DNA of 64,000 nucleotides from Blattamonas nauphoetae (lineage: Eukaryota; Preaxostyla; Oxymonadida): assembly GCA_033064195.1 (NCBI GenBank), contig JARBJD010000018.1, positions 310,001 to 374,000 on the forward strand, given 5' to 3'. The notes beneath the pieces are model-generated. The model was not told where the DNA came from. It did not search any database and worked only from the letters and a program-made list of their open reading frames with translations. Positions 11,699 through 23,532 of the stretch are shown here, piece by piece (within the stretch, counting starts at the first letter, position 1; each line of letters opens with the position of its first letter). The position numbers were made by a program, and so were the translations under genes.

Positions 11699-12762
11699 GG
11701 GACTGTCTATAGTTCATCAGCGTTTTCAACTAAAGTTCATCAGAGACCCTTATCATCGCAATTAGGGATCCGGTCGACTATCAAAAACCGACTCCAACCA
11801 AATCGAATCAATGAAAAATGAAGACACGGGCCGGGCAGTGATTATAGAAAGTGCAGTGACAGTCTCAACAGGTTCAGCTCCATCTTCGATCGTCACGTTC
11901 TGCAACTCGTCATCGTCTGACTCGTCTCGACTGTATGGGTGGATTATTCCGCCGTGCAGCACGATGGACACGGTGTGGTCATTAAGGATGGATCAATCAC
12001 TCGTTCTCCGAGGGGAAGTGGAGAGGTGTCAGAATGTGGAGGGAAGGATGAATGCTGTTCGTCGGTGAGTGTTGGACTGAAGGTAGGATTGAACTAGAAG
12101 CAGGTCGACGGGAAGATTATTCTGTCGATCGTAACCTCATCGTACTTCGGGAGCAGAAAGTGGGTGGGATCAGAAGAGATGGATGTTGATGGCAAAAAAT
12201 GAAAGGGAAGTAGACTGGAAGTGGAAGAACGAATGGGTTCAGAAGGAGGTATGACAGGGAAATGAATTGAAACTATTGAGAACGGGATGATCGAGATACG
12301 TGAGATGTCGATCAGCCTCACATCAGCGTCAACTGGAAAAGGAACAATGTGGATGGTGTGGTGAAGAGGAGAGGTGGAGTTGAGCTCACTGCGGATCTCG
12401 CAATCGCAGAGTGGGATGGTTGGGATAGGGTTGGAACCACTCGACTAGTCGATCCATCAATGCATGCTCGCCTCTGTGACCTCTTCCAGTTGTGTTGGCT
12501 TCGCGCTCTCGTCGACTGGAACCCCAACGAACTCGATTGTGCACGTGGTGTCGAACTGCTTCTTCACAGCATGTTTCCCTTCGTCTTCCTCATCATCGTC
12601 GTCGACTGCTCCTCGAGGTTGGCATCCAAGGTGAAACAGTGCTCTTCTTTCGGTGGCATTTTTCCATCTTGAACGAAACGAAGAAGATCCGACTCGCTGA
12701 CAACAGATAATGGGTCTCTGATGATCTATAGTTGGAAATGCTGATGAACTATAGTCAGTCCC
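11699..12762. mobile_element. 1.06-kb MULE-like element inserted in the receptor gene
   Basis: The ends are inverted copies of about 53 bp starting GGGACTGWCTATAGTTCATC. Each end holds two tandem copies of a TATAGTTCATCAG-type motif. CGATTGAT occurs at 11691-11698 and 12763-12770, an 8-bp target duplication (9 bp if the next C is counted), and the receptor reading frame resumes on the far side. The inside has no transposase, so the element is non-autonomous. Its minus strand carries acidic and Ser-rich coding-like stretches (about 12460-12700) that may be captured host sequence. Ends and duplication fit MULE or hAT; MULE is favoured by the 9-bp elements elsewhere here. Confidence 0.85.
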
Positions 12763-14164
12763 CGATTGATGGAGCAGATTTGAAATATGACCACCGCTAT
12801 TCAGTGGATTGGATGAAGACTGGATCAACATCTGTTCTCATCGAGACTGATGCCTGTTCCTTCTCCACTCCCGTCTTGCCCGAACGGCTTCTGAAGATCT
12901 CGTGTGATGGGACATTCTCCGACACGAAGAAGAAAACGATCACTGTCACATTCGAATCGCTGGGCTTGAAATCGTTGACTGAGTATTCGATTGTTTTGAA
13001 GTCAACAGCCACAGCTGAAGTGCTCTCTCACACGAAGACACTCAAATTGAAGACCGACGCGAATGGACTTCTGCCTTCTCACACAGCAGTTCTGTTCCCT
13101 GCAAAGACAAACACAGATGAACTCGAGGGACAGCTGGAGTTTGGGTTGATGTACACCGTGGATGGATTCAAACGAGGAGCAGACACTCTTCTCTATGACA
13201 CTGAACACGTCACGCTGACGACACCTCTGGAACCAGCTCGGTTGACCGAGATTTTGTGCACTGGATCAACAGACCAAAAGAAGAAGGCGACACTCTCTGT
13301 GAAGGGAAGGAAGATGAGAACTGACGAGACATACACGCTCACGCTGAAAGTGAAAGACATGACAAGCAACACTCGACCGACAGTTGAAGTGCGGTTCACG
13401 ACAGCTGAAAGTGGAACTGGATCAGCTGTGCTCTTCTCGACAGCATCGAGCGAGATCCAACTAGATTACTCCACAGTTTACGAAGTGATTGGAGTGACTG
13501 ACTTTGCTCTGACACCGATTCTCTTCGAGGATGGATTGACATTCACAACGATTGTTGAGACGACACGTCTAGTGACGATGGAATGTGGATACGATGAAGC
13601 GAAGAAGAATGCGTTGATTCGGATGACTGGCCGAGTTTTGGATGCAACAAAGGAATACGAGATTGAGCTGAGTGATTCAAACAGTGTAAAGAAATCGATT
13701 GAAATGGCGTTCAACCCGACATTGTCTGAATGGGAAGGGTCAGCGATTCTGTATTCGGAGTCTGAATCAGTGGAGCTGGAATATGGGATGACATACTCAG
13801 TGAGTGGATTCAAGACGAAAGGGGAGACATCACCGCATCTTTATGAAGAACTCACAATCACGATTGATGATGAGCCAAGTCGAATTGAAGGAGTGTCGCG
13901 AGTGCTGGATGGAGAGAAGACGAGGATGATTGTTTCTTTGTCTGGGCGAGAATTGAAGAGTGGGATGGGAAAGATTGGGGTGTGTCGAGGGAATTCGAAA
14001 TGGACATCCGACACTGCAATCGTCTCTGATTCAGATGGGAAATGGAAAGCGGAATTTCTGGTTGGCTTCTCAGAAAGCTCGTCAGTTCTTGAATATGGTT
14101 CGACGTACACGCTGTGTGGATTGGATGGGAGTCCATTCTTCGTGAACGAAGGAATCACAATCAT
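12763..14164 (+). pseudogene. Surface receptor gene, part 2: beta-sandwich repeats
   Basis: This continues part 1 across the transposon. The broken repeat is completed at the junction (YPIDG on the left, SPIDGADLKYDHRYSV on the right). Four to five further repeats follow with the same signature (LEFGLMYTV, LDYSTVYEV, LEYGMTYSV, LEYGSTYTL) and linkers such as LEPARLTEI and VETTRLVTM. The frame is open throughout. It is cut at about 14164, after NEGITI, by the next insertion. The domains are inferred to lie outside the cell. Confidence 0.8.
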
Positions 14165-14539
14165 CCAACAAACCAGTGCTCATTAACAACTGAGACCGGT
14201 GACGTGGAAATATACAATGGGTGGCCTGCCCAAGAGAAACAAAACAGAGAAAAAGAAAACTTTATCTGTTTAAAAAAGTATGCCCGACAAGGGACGCAAG
14301 GGTCACAGTGTCGGTTCTACCCCTGTTTGGGTGGTTAATGAGCAAAAAAGAGAGAGATCACTGTCTCTGTCCAGAAAGAGCCTCAACGAGGGAGAGAAAA
14401 CTGGACAAACATGAGAAGTCATAAGTGACAAGTGAAATGGAAAGGCCAAAGGGCTGTGCTAGAGTCGGTTTTGCGACAAAACGAGAACGAACATCAGTTG
14501 TGTGGCAGTGTTCGCTGTTAATGAGCACTGGTTTGTTGG
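14165..14539. mobile_element. 375-bp MITE-like element
   Basis: Positions 14165-14188 and 14516-14539 are perfect 24-bp inverted repeats starting CCAACAAACCAGTGCTCATT. The inside has no coding frame. Its end sequence is a relative of the ends of the next element (14540-18776). No target duplication is visible, perhaps because of the neighbouring insertion. Confidence 0.6.
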
Positions 14540-14860
14540 AAATGTCATCGCTACGCTCTGACACCCAACAAACCAGGGCTTCATTAACAACTGAGTATTG
14601 AAAGGAAAAGAATGAGAAGAGAAGAGAAAAGATATCTTTGTGTTCTTCTTCCTAGATCTGGTCATCAGTTGATTTAGGCCGTGACCCAATTGGGCTGTCA
14701 CCCCACTGATTGCGAGTTCTCTTACCAACTCAGCACTCTCTCCATTCCGTACTCCCGACTCTCTTTCCTCTTCCGAGTCATGCCTGCCCTTCTTCCTTCA
14801 CGAGTCACTACTCAAGTCTCACTTTGCCATAATACTCCACTCCAACCCAAACCTCCCTCA

Positions 14861-15535
14861 GTCAACTGCAGCTTTCCCTCTTCCAAAGGTGGTCGTTGAG
14901 GTGAAAATGTTGGAGAAAGTGCGAACATGCCCGAACTTAATCAGGTCTCTTTCTCCCAAGGATGTCTCCTTGCACTCTCACTCAACTTCCAAGACATTGG
15001 TTCGGGTCAGCATGCAATCTTTCTTCTGAGAGGATGTTCCTCCGCCCTGACACACTTCTTTGTTCTCGATCTCATCCTCCTCCAAGTCAACTGCAGCTTT
15101 CCCTCTTCCAAAGGTGACCGCCGAGATGAAAATGTTGGAGAAAGTGCGAACATGCCCGAACTTAATCAGGTCTCTTTCTCCCAAGGATGTCTCCTTGCAC
15201 TCTCACTCAACTTCCAAGACATTGGTTCGGGTCAGCATGCAATCTTTCTTCTGAGAGGATGTTCCTCCGCCCTGACACACTTCTTTGTTCTCGATCTCAT
15301 CCTCCTCCAAGTCAACTGCAGCTTTCCCTCTTCCAAAGGTGACCGCCGAGATGAAAATGTTGGAGAAAGTGCGAACATGCCCGAACTTAATCAGGTCTCT
15401 TTCTCCCAAGGATGTCTCCTTGCACTCTCACTCAACTTCCACGACATTGGTTCGGGTCAGCATGCAGTCTTTCTTCTGAGAGGATGTTCCTCTGCCCTTA
15501 CAGACTTCTTCGTTTTTGATCTCAACAGCTGATGA
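14861..15535. repeat. 225-bp tandem repeat, three copies
   Basis: Units start at 14861, 15086 and 15311 with GTCAACTGCAGCTTTCCCTC. Units 2 and 3 are nearly identical; unit 1 is slightly diverged at its start. 225 is a multiple of three and frames stay open on both strands, so coding cannot be told from the open frame alone. Confidence 0.9.
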
Positions 15536-16480
15536 AGCATTTGTATTTGATTGCTTCGAATTCACTGCCAACTGCCAATTCATTGAACCTGTCCCGCTTG
15601 TTGTTGGGTTGGTGACGGGTTTGTATCCATTCTGAACACTCTTGGGAGTGTATTCTTCGGTACCATCCAGACTCCTTGTTCCTTGATGTCTTCAGGCAAT
15701 CTTGCTCGTAATCTGTCAAGTGCAGTGAATCTTCGTCTTCCTCATCCATCCCGTGATGTCAATATGGAACATTAGATCATTTACGAAGAGTTTGTTCTTG
15801 TCTTGTGCTTTCTTCGCTTCTCCATGTCCTTCAATCCAGTACTCTTTCCCAGCTATCAATACTACTGAGATGCAATCCTGCTTTTACTGTCTCTTGTTCA
15901 ACTGGCGTCAAGTCTCCCCAAATTCCGTCATATCACTTCAGCTTCTCCCATCCGACTGTTCTTCAATTCAACGATCTTGTGCAGGGTGTAACTTGAATGG
16001 CGTTCTGTCTCCTCCATTCCTTTCACTTCTGTCCCAGCAAGTCTGTTCTCAACCCATCTTCTGCTTTCCTCGATGCTAGCTCCACCTTGTGGTGAACAAG
16101 CCCAGTATGCCTGTTCTTTCATGACGTCCTTATCACCTCCCAACCCCATTCTTACCTCACTCCTTCTCATCACCTTGCAGCGAATAACAGTGATTTCGAC
16201 AAAGTTGGAGCGGGCCATCCGGTAGTTCTTATCATTTGTCACCCTTCCGTCTCCTGATCCAAATGGTTGCGACAGTCCCTGACAATCGAGTAGTTCCAAC
16301 GAGTCTTCTCGTTTTCACCCAACTTCCGCAACATCGCTTCAGTTCCGCCAGCAGTCGTGGTCTTGACGAGAGAGAATCCCTCGGGACAGTCTTTGCATCA
16401 TAGCCCATTCTTTCTGGCTCGATGAAAGTGGACCAAGCTTTTTTGGGGGAGAGCATAAGACTACAATGGAAGAATAGATC

Positions 16481-16612
16481 TGACTTCCTTTGTAACTCCC
16501 TTCGCGTGGAGTGGAAGATCTGGCTTCCTTTGTAACTCCCTTCGCGTGGAGTGGAAGATCTGGCTTCCTTTGTAACTCCCTTCGCGTGGAGTGGAAGATC
16601 TGGCTTCCGTTG
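16481..16612. repeat. 40-bp tandem repeat, about 3.3 copies
   Basis: Units start at 16481, 16521, 16561 and 16601 (partial). Each holds CTTCCTTTGTAACTCCCTTC followed by GCGTGGAGTGGAAGATC. It lies inside the 4.2-kb element. No function is seen. Confidence 0.9.
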
Positions 16613-18776
16613 CAACTTCATCGTCTCCACAAAACGTACAGTATCAGAACCGGTGAGCTACGCAATCATAGCTGCCACACCGTCTTGCTCACCATGTCCG
16701 GCGAGTTGATCTTGAGTATCTTGGAGCACTCACCTGGACCCGTTGCATTGCTGACATTCGACTCAACTCCAATCGTCTTCGTCAAAACTGATTCCTGACA
16801 TTCCATTCGGTGGCTCTGGGAAAGTCACTGTTGGAGTTGCGTAAGACACAATCAGAGTCAATGATGTGAGTCTCTTCCTGTGGATGTCATCCCAGGTCGA
16901 ATAGTTCGGTGTCAGAAGCAGTATCGCTTCGATCTGTTTCCTTCGACTTCGATATCGGTCTTCAACAATGTGTTCTCCGCGACTGGCCCCATTGATTACT
17001 GGCAGTGTGGCAGATTTTGCCAAAGTGGTGACTATACTCCACAGAGAAGCATTCTTGGTTCGTCAGTGTCGTCGGATGTCAAACCAGGTTTATGCTTGTT
17101 TCCGAGCGAAATCCCTCACTAACACGTTGAACGGGAGTTGCTGAGCACGTCCTGCCTTGATGACATCCTGCGTGAACAATCCAGCCGTGATTTAAGTGGG
17201 AAAGAGAGCAACAATCACTTCGTCAAAACTGGTTGGGTTCATTTCAGCTTCGACTCCAAGTTGTGTTGAGGCACTCGATGTTTTCTGAGGTGCTCCTGGA
17301 TAAAACTTTTGTTCCCCCGAGCTTGCCTTTGCCAGATGTTTATTGATGCGTTGAATACTTGATTGGTTTCAATCTTCCCGCTGTCCGTTCTTTTTTGGTA
17401 GTCTGTGCATGTACTTCCAAGTATTTTGAGGACTGTCTTGTGTTCCTCGAACCTGGTTGCTGGAGTCTGATTTCTCAATGCCGAGTCATATATCATCATC
17501 ATTTGCACTTGGATTTCGGGATCTTTCCGTATAAATCATTTAAAAACGTGCCAGAGTTGAGTTGGTCATTCCTGATGAGCTGTGACTCTATATTTCCATA
17601 TGGCGCAAGTTGTAATGCGATTCGGACTAGAGGTGATCTATTCACGGCTAATGCAAGCAAAAGAAGAAGAGTCAGCGGGTGCTTGTCCTTCATAGATCAT
17701 GTCCGCCAATGACCATGGCTTGCGAGTTGATAAGTGTGATATTGCTCTCACAAGTAGCGCAGGGGTTTGTTAACACCATGGTTGATTGTTCTTACCGACA
17801 TAGAACCTCGGACAGACAAAGCCCTCATTCATCAGTTGGTTCGGAGATTTTCCATTCACCTCCTCCTTCTTCGGGAGATCATCATTTCATACAATCAGTT
17901 CCAAGATATGCACAAGCTGTAAGATCTTGAATTCAAAAAGCATTGCTACAGAGCTGAGAGATGCTGCTTTTCTGATTTGAGAGGCCTCCCGAAGTATGTC
18001 TGAACGACCAGGAGTTAAGGAGGGGAAACAGGATCCCCTCCCCCGTTTAAAAAATTGTTGAAGATTTGACTTTGGGTTTGGAGTTGTGTTGCTTCTTAGC
18101 ACGCATTGAGGCCGCAACGACTACATGGTCCTTGACATGCGAGCTCTCGCATGATGTTCTGAGTTGTCACGACATTAAGAGTTTTTAGTCATAGAAATTG
18201 ATTCTTCGCATGTATCTGGCCATAGTGTTGATGAGCCTAGTTTGTCATGGTGGATTCATGAATGTTGTTGAATTTGCTGGTATCCCAAAATTTTGTCGAG
18301 TTTAGTGGCTCCAATCAGATATTGCGTTTAACAGGAGACCACAAAGTGTACCCTCGTCGCAAAGAATTCCATATTTCTAACGTCATATTTGCATTGATCT
18401 TTCGATTTGGTTGGCGGATTTCTTGTTGATTTGCCCACCATGCATAATTGGACGATGACTTGTCACTTCGTATCTGGGGATTTCTCCCTCAAAAACTGGA
18501 ATTTGCAGCTTTGTTCGAGAACCTGTGTCCGAGAGAAGAGTTGAAATGCGGTTCATTTAATCAGTCATCGAGCAAGTCCAAGCTTGATTTGGGTGTTGTC
18601 AACCAGTATAGAAAGGGTTTCATGAATAGTAGTTGGTTAGTTTGCGACGAGGACATGTACGTATTCTGTTTTGTTTGATCTTTCGGTAGGCCACCCATTG
18701 TATATTTCCACGTCACCGGTCTCAGTTGTTAATGAAGCCCTGGTTTGTTGGGTGTCAGAGCGTAGCGATGACATTT

Positions 18777-21700
18777 TGTTCCTCATCCTCCAGTCGTGAG
18801 CTTGATAATCCCAGAATTGAACACAAGCACGCACAGTTCGTTCCGTGTTGTGATGTCAGGATCTGATTTGCCAGAGTCAGAGTCAGGGTCTTTCACAGCG
18901 TCATTCTCTGAAACTGCTGGAACATTTGTGGTTTCGTTGTCAGAATCATCGGAATGGAGATCGGACTGGATTTCTGTTTCGACGACAAGCCTGTTTGAGT
19001 TCAACAAAACATACACGCTGACATCGCTGATTGACTCGTCTTCTGGATCTGCTGATCATCTGTTGTGTTCTGGAGTGACGATGACAACACCTCTCGGACC
19101 GACTTTGACTGGATTGGGAGGAGTGTCTCTGACTGGTGCTTCGCTTGATTGTGTGTCGATTGTTGTGACTGTTGCTTGAATCGTTGCCGACACATTCGAA
19201 GTTTCAGTGTTTGATATTGATGATGCTTCGAAAGAGCCGATCGTGTTGTTGATCTCTTTCTCGTCATGCGATTCGACAGAAGGAGTGATGACACACTCTG
19301 TGAGCTGGGACGCTGCGCTGCAGTATGGTCATAGCTACGAAATTGCTTCGATGTCGAGTTCGACGATATCTGTCTCACTTCCATCCAAAATCGTCTTCGA
19401 AGTCCCTCTGATGTCGTCCTTTAATAACGTCTCAATTACTCCCAACTCCGTCAACACCTTCATCCGAATTCATCTGTCTGGAAATGGTCTTGTTGGGAAC
19501 TATTCAGTAAAGCTCACTTCTGGATTCTCATCTGTCATCACAGCTGAGTCAGACACGTCAGCTGTCTCTGAAGAAATGGCACTTGGATGGCCAGACAGCC
19601 TCGCATTCGACACTCCCTTCACCATCCAATCAATCGTCTCCATGAACCCAGATTCGATCGTTTTCTTGAATAACACGCTGACATTCACAACTCCAAAGAA
19701 GCCAGATTCACTGGTTCTGCATGTGGATGGGCGAACAGGAGAGACAAGCCGGTTTTGTGGAGAATCGACTCGCCCTTGCTCGTCTGTGGAAGTTGGTTGG
19801 GAGATTGTTGCTCAACTTGGAGTGTCGACACCAACGATCGGGATTGTCCACTCAGCGACACTTGGATCACCTATTCGGGTTGAGGGAGGGATGGTTGCGC
19901 TTCTTTCGAATTTTGGAAATGTTGATCCGAAACTTCGCATTCCTTCATCTGCTTGTGATCATGTGGAAAATGGGATGATTGTTGTGTCGTCATCGACACT
20001 TGAGATTCGCGATGTTGACATTGTGATTGACTCACTCACTCCTTCGTTCGTTCTCCTGTCTGCACTGAACTCGAACATGACATTGAAAGAAGGGTCATTT
20101 ATTGGACCACAATCAGCACTATCGTCTACCGATGAGTTGTCTGAAGAGATCTGTTCATGGACGAGTGGGATTCTTCAGCTGGACAACTGCACCACTTTGG
20201 TCATTTTCACAGTTCTCGCCAACCTCTCTTTTGGAGCAATCAACATGAAGAATGGCTATCTCACCGTCCGAACCTCGTCATTCGATGCAAACACACCGAA
20301 TCTGTTATCTTTCCCTTCGCTCCATCGAAACATTCACTGCTCAGATGATGGACGCATCGAAATTGGGAGTCTGACTGGAGGAGATGGTGTTGGGGACAAG
20401 ATGGGATGGTTCTCTCGCTCTGACTGCACTCTGTCGGGAGATGGTGTGGACATCGAGACATCATTTTTCGCACCAACACTCAACACCAAAGAATCGAAGA
20501 CGACTTTCACAAAGAAGACAGGCACATTCGAAGTTGAGATTGTTGGAACGGTTTTGATTCCGTGTTGTCTGTTGTTGGAAGTGTTTGAGCTGACGAAGGA
20601 CAAGAAAGAAGGAAGCTAGTTTCAGTTCGAGCTAAATCTGGACTCAGCACAATCATTCACTGAGAAGAACATCAAACTAGCAATCTCCCAAGTGGACTTG
20701 AAGGAATTGAAAGATGAACTTGAATGGCGAGGCCGACTTGTGTTTGGAGAATCGCAGAAAACAGTTGAGACGATTCTGATTCAGAAGAGCATTTCTGAAC
20801 GTCGATCGGAAGCTGTTCTGGACAACATGAAATGGTGGCTTCCTGTTGTGATTGTTGCTTCGTGTGTTATTGTTGTCGTGATTGTGGTTGTGGTTGTTTA
20901 CCTCCGTCGTCGAAAGAACGCGAAACAAACAGGAGCAACAACAACACTGACCGAGATGGAAGCACAAGAAGGTGATATTGAAAAGATCGCGGTTGATGTT
21001 GAAGATGAACACAACCTTGCTCTGATTCGAACAACTCGAGAAGAACAATACCACCAAGAATCGACGATGGAAGTTTCAGATCAAGGAAAATCGACAAAGA
21101 AGGATGGTCAAGAGGATGACATTCCATTGGAGGAGATTGAAGCAGTTGTGTGTGATGGGGAAGTGAAAGTGGAAGTTGTTGGGAAGCGGGAGACGCTGTT
21201 CGAGCGACTTCATGGTCGGAACAAGAAAGCGGTGGATGCGATTGCTGTGTGCCGAGCACTGATCAAAGGACTTGTGACAGCTCGGAAAGACGCAAGATTG
21301 AATGGAGTACTTCTGACATTGTCACCTCACACAGTGATTGTTGACACGTCGAATCGAATCTGCATTTTGCCCCCGCGTGATGTGAAGTCAAAATTGGGAG
21401 TGGAGTTGGGGAAAGAGATGAATGGATCGGTTGTGGAGGGAGAAGAGCGATGGCGAGCGCCTGAGCAAGTAGACGGGAAGATTGAAACTGGGATGGGATC
21501 AGAGAAAGTGTCGGTTTTTCGGCTTGGCCTGTTGCTGGTGGAAATGTGGACGGGACGAATACCGTTTGGAGAGACGGATGGAGTGAATGCGTCTCGGCAG
21601 ATGGGGATGGGGATTCTGCCGCCGTTGGGAGGGATGTCTTGTGAGATGTCCGAGCTTGTTCGGAAGTGTCTGTCAGTTGATTGTGGGGATCGTCCTCGTC

Positions 21701-21828
21701 TTTTGGAAATGGACGCGCTTCTTGAAAGTTTGAGCAAGAAAGATGGTCAGAAAGTGGAAAGAGTCGAAGTTCAGAAGAATGCGGCCGGTCAGACAGAGAT
21801 GCTCGGAGTGCAAACGTTGGTCTCTTGA
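18777..21828 (+). pseudogene. Surface receptor gene, part 3: second beta-helix, membrane helix, pseudokinase
   Basis: One frame runs from 18777 to TGA 21826-21828, with in-frame stops at 19177-19179 (TGA) and 20617-20619 (TAG). It has further beta-sandwich repeats, then a module starting RTGETSRFCGEST with beta-helix-like strands. A single membrane helix follows at about 20833-20900 (WWLPVVIVASCVIVVVIVV, then RRRK), then a cytosolic acidic linker and a protein-kinase-like domain (about 21200-21760). The kinase keeps RAPEQ and the helix-F-like LGLLLVEMWTGRIPFGE, but the HRD and DFG motifs are not recognisable, so it is a pseudokinase. Two stops and two transposons make the gene dead, or alive only in cut-down form. 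The fold assignment is inference; the membrane helix is plain. Confidence 0.75.
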
Positions 21829-22555
21829 GGGTCTCTCGTCGATTCTCTTTCCCAACACTCGTTCCTTCATCGTCAACAAGATCACCGAAGTATCAATTCC
21901 ATCATAATTGTCCTCTCTCAGACACATTCTGTCTGATCATCCAGTTTTATCGTGCCTGGTTCATTCTGAGGTTCCCTCACTTTTCATGTCATTCTTCATT
22001 AAAACCAACACTCCCCGTCTTCGTTCATTCCGTAATCTTTTGTTTTGAAGATCAGTCTTCGCTGCCGACTTCTTTTGTCATCCTCCTTCCGTCCTCGTTA
22101 TCTTTGAGCTATCGCTCTTCTTATCGATCGTTTCTGTCCCTCCGATTGTTCCAATTGGCAAGCCAATGGATTGCTTGTCAGTTGCTCCGATTTCGTTCAC
22201 TCAGCTCGCATTTCATCCAGAACGCTATTCACTCCATTCGTATCGTCTTGACCTGGTTACCATTCTTCAATATCTCTCTATTAGCATGCTTTTTGAATAA
22301 TTTCGTTCCCATTTTTGGAGATTGATGCTTTCATCTCCTTTCGACTTTTCAGTGAGATCATTTTTGACATAAATCGGATTTCGAATAGCCGTTTATTCAG
22401 AAGTAAGAATGCTCTCACAAAAGAAAGAGGCTGCGAGTGCATTGAAGGCTCACCATTTCATCCCAAAGCACGGGACTCACTGGTCACTTGAGCACACAAT
22501 GAGCAAAACACGACGAGGGCTTCGTCTACACTCAGTGTCATCTCCGATTCGGAGT
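21829..22555. other. Intergenic, no supported gene
   Basis: The AT-rich 3' flank of the receptor gene. A plus frame of 166 codons at 21825-22325 has no domain, and its Phe, Leu and Ser bias looks like chance. No RNA gene was seen. Confidence 0.5.
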
Positions 22556-23289
22556 CAGAGCCAACAAATCTGCCTCCACGAGTGCCACAAGTGAATATGG
22601 GTGAGAGTCGGTCGAGGCGTCTGAGAGCTGGCTGGGTGAGGGGAGGGGGATGTCTGCTCGGCGGGGTTGTCAGTCGCAGCTGAGGCTGGTTGGGAAGGGA
22701 GTGAGGGAGTGGGAGGGGATGAACACGAGATGGGCTGAGTGTTTGGGCTGTGTGACGAAGAATGTGGGTCGGGGGATGGTGGAGGAGAGCGACGATTCCA
22801 TACGAGACGAGGAAACATTCTCAGATTGCTCAGAAATGGATCGCGATGACGAGCTCGCCTGAAGTTGAGCAGATATCTTCAAAATGGTTGATGTGAGTGT
22901 CGATCATGAATGTCTGCACGATGACGAACTTCAATCTGGCTCGGAGGCAGTGTTGGATTGTGTTCGTCAGAGTATCCAACATTCTGAAGACCGAATCAGC
23001 ATCGTCCATTGTTTTGATTGATTCAGGTCGCACCCGAGTTTGACTCTTTCTCGTTCGTCGTCTCCTTCTAACTCCACAGGTCGATGTGAATTGACGATCT
23101 GTGCAACATCCTTTCTGTCAGCCGGCACATCCTTCGAAAAATAAAAAGAAGAGAGGGAGATGGGAATTGTGCGACACATGGATGATATGGATGGAGTGAA
23201 TTGAGAGAGGTGAGACTGTCACGTTCTGCATCGGCGATGTCGTCAGATGACTCGGTCCATTCAAGTCCCACAATCCCAACGAGGATGAC
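22556..23289 (-). pseudogene. Possible decayed coding sequence of unknown family
   Basis: Minus-strand frames at 23068-23328, 22967-23179 and 22830-23033 overlap, and together they suggest one coding stretch broken by frame changes (PVELEGDDERERVKLGC in one frame, SIKTMDDADSVFRMLDTLT in the next). A Pro- and Ser-rich stretch follows at 22670-22882. No family is recognised. It lies 3' of family H copy 3. Confidence 0.3.
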
Positions 23290-23532
23290 ACGGCGATCGT
23301 TTCGTCTCATCTCTCCATGTTCGCTCATCTGAGTTTGGTGGATGAGTGGGAGGGACAGACAGACACTCCACCAACTCTAATCACGACACTGCCTGTTTCA
23401 ACGCGATCAGCAGGGATGAGAAGTGACGAAGAGATGAGTGAGAGCGAGGTGATGAGCGTTCGATCAGACGAGGTGCAGCTTAAAACAAGTGGAAGAGTGA
23501 AGGATGAGGGTTCGTCAGACAACTGACCTTCA
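23290..23532. other. Duplicated 3' flank of family H copy 3
   Basis: This is the inverted counterpart of 2740-2970. It contains the unexpanded sequence at the point where the minisatellite sits in the other copy (CGTGTCATCCTCGTTGGG here, against the start of the 27-bp units there). Confidence 0.6.

Larger units (their letters stand above)
14540..18776. mobile_element. 4.2-kb element with 56-bp inverted ends inside the receptor gene
   Basis: Positions 14540-14595 and 18721-18776 are perfect inverted repeats starting AAATGTCATCGCTACGCTCT. The match of the right end extends inward (18689-18720) to the left end of the neighbouring 375-bp element, so the two are related or were one. Inside are a 225-bp tandem repeat and a 40-bp tandem repeat. 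Short minus-strand frames (15928-16299, 17239-17693, 17887-18117) look like decayed coding sequence, but I recognise no transposase or reverse transcriptase. The receptor frame resumes at about 18777. I see no clean target duplication. Confidence 0.65.

Noticed and set aside
15928-18117. Reverse-transcriptase remnant in the 4.2-kb element
   Set aside because: Minus-strand frames have some retroelement-like flavour, but no catalytic or fingers motif is present.
21825-22325. 166-codon plus frame after the receptor gene
   Set aside because: Strong Phe/Leu/Ser bias, no domain, no homologue in the window; probably chance in pyrimidine-rich 3' flank.
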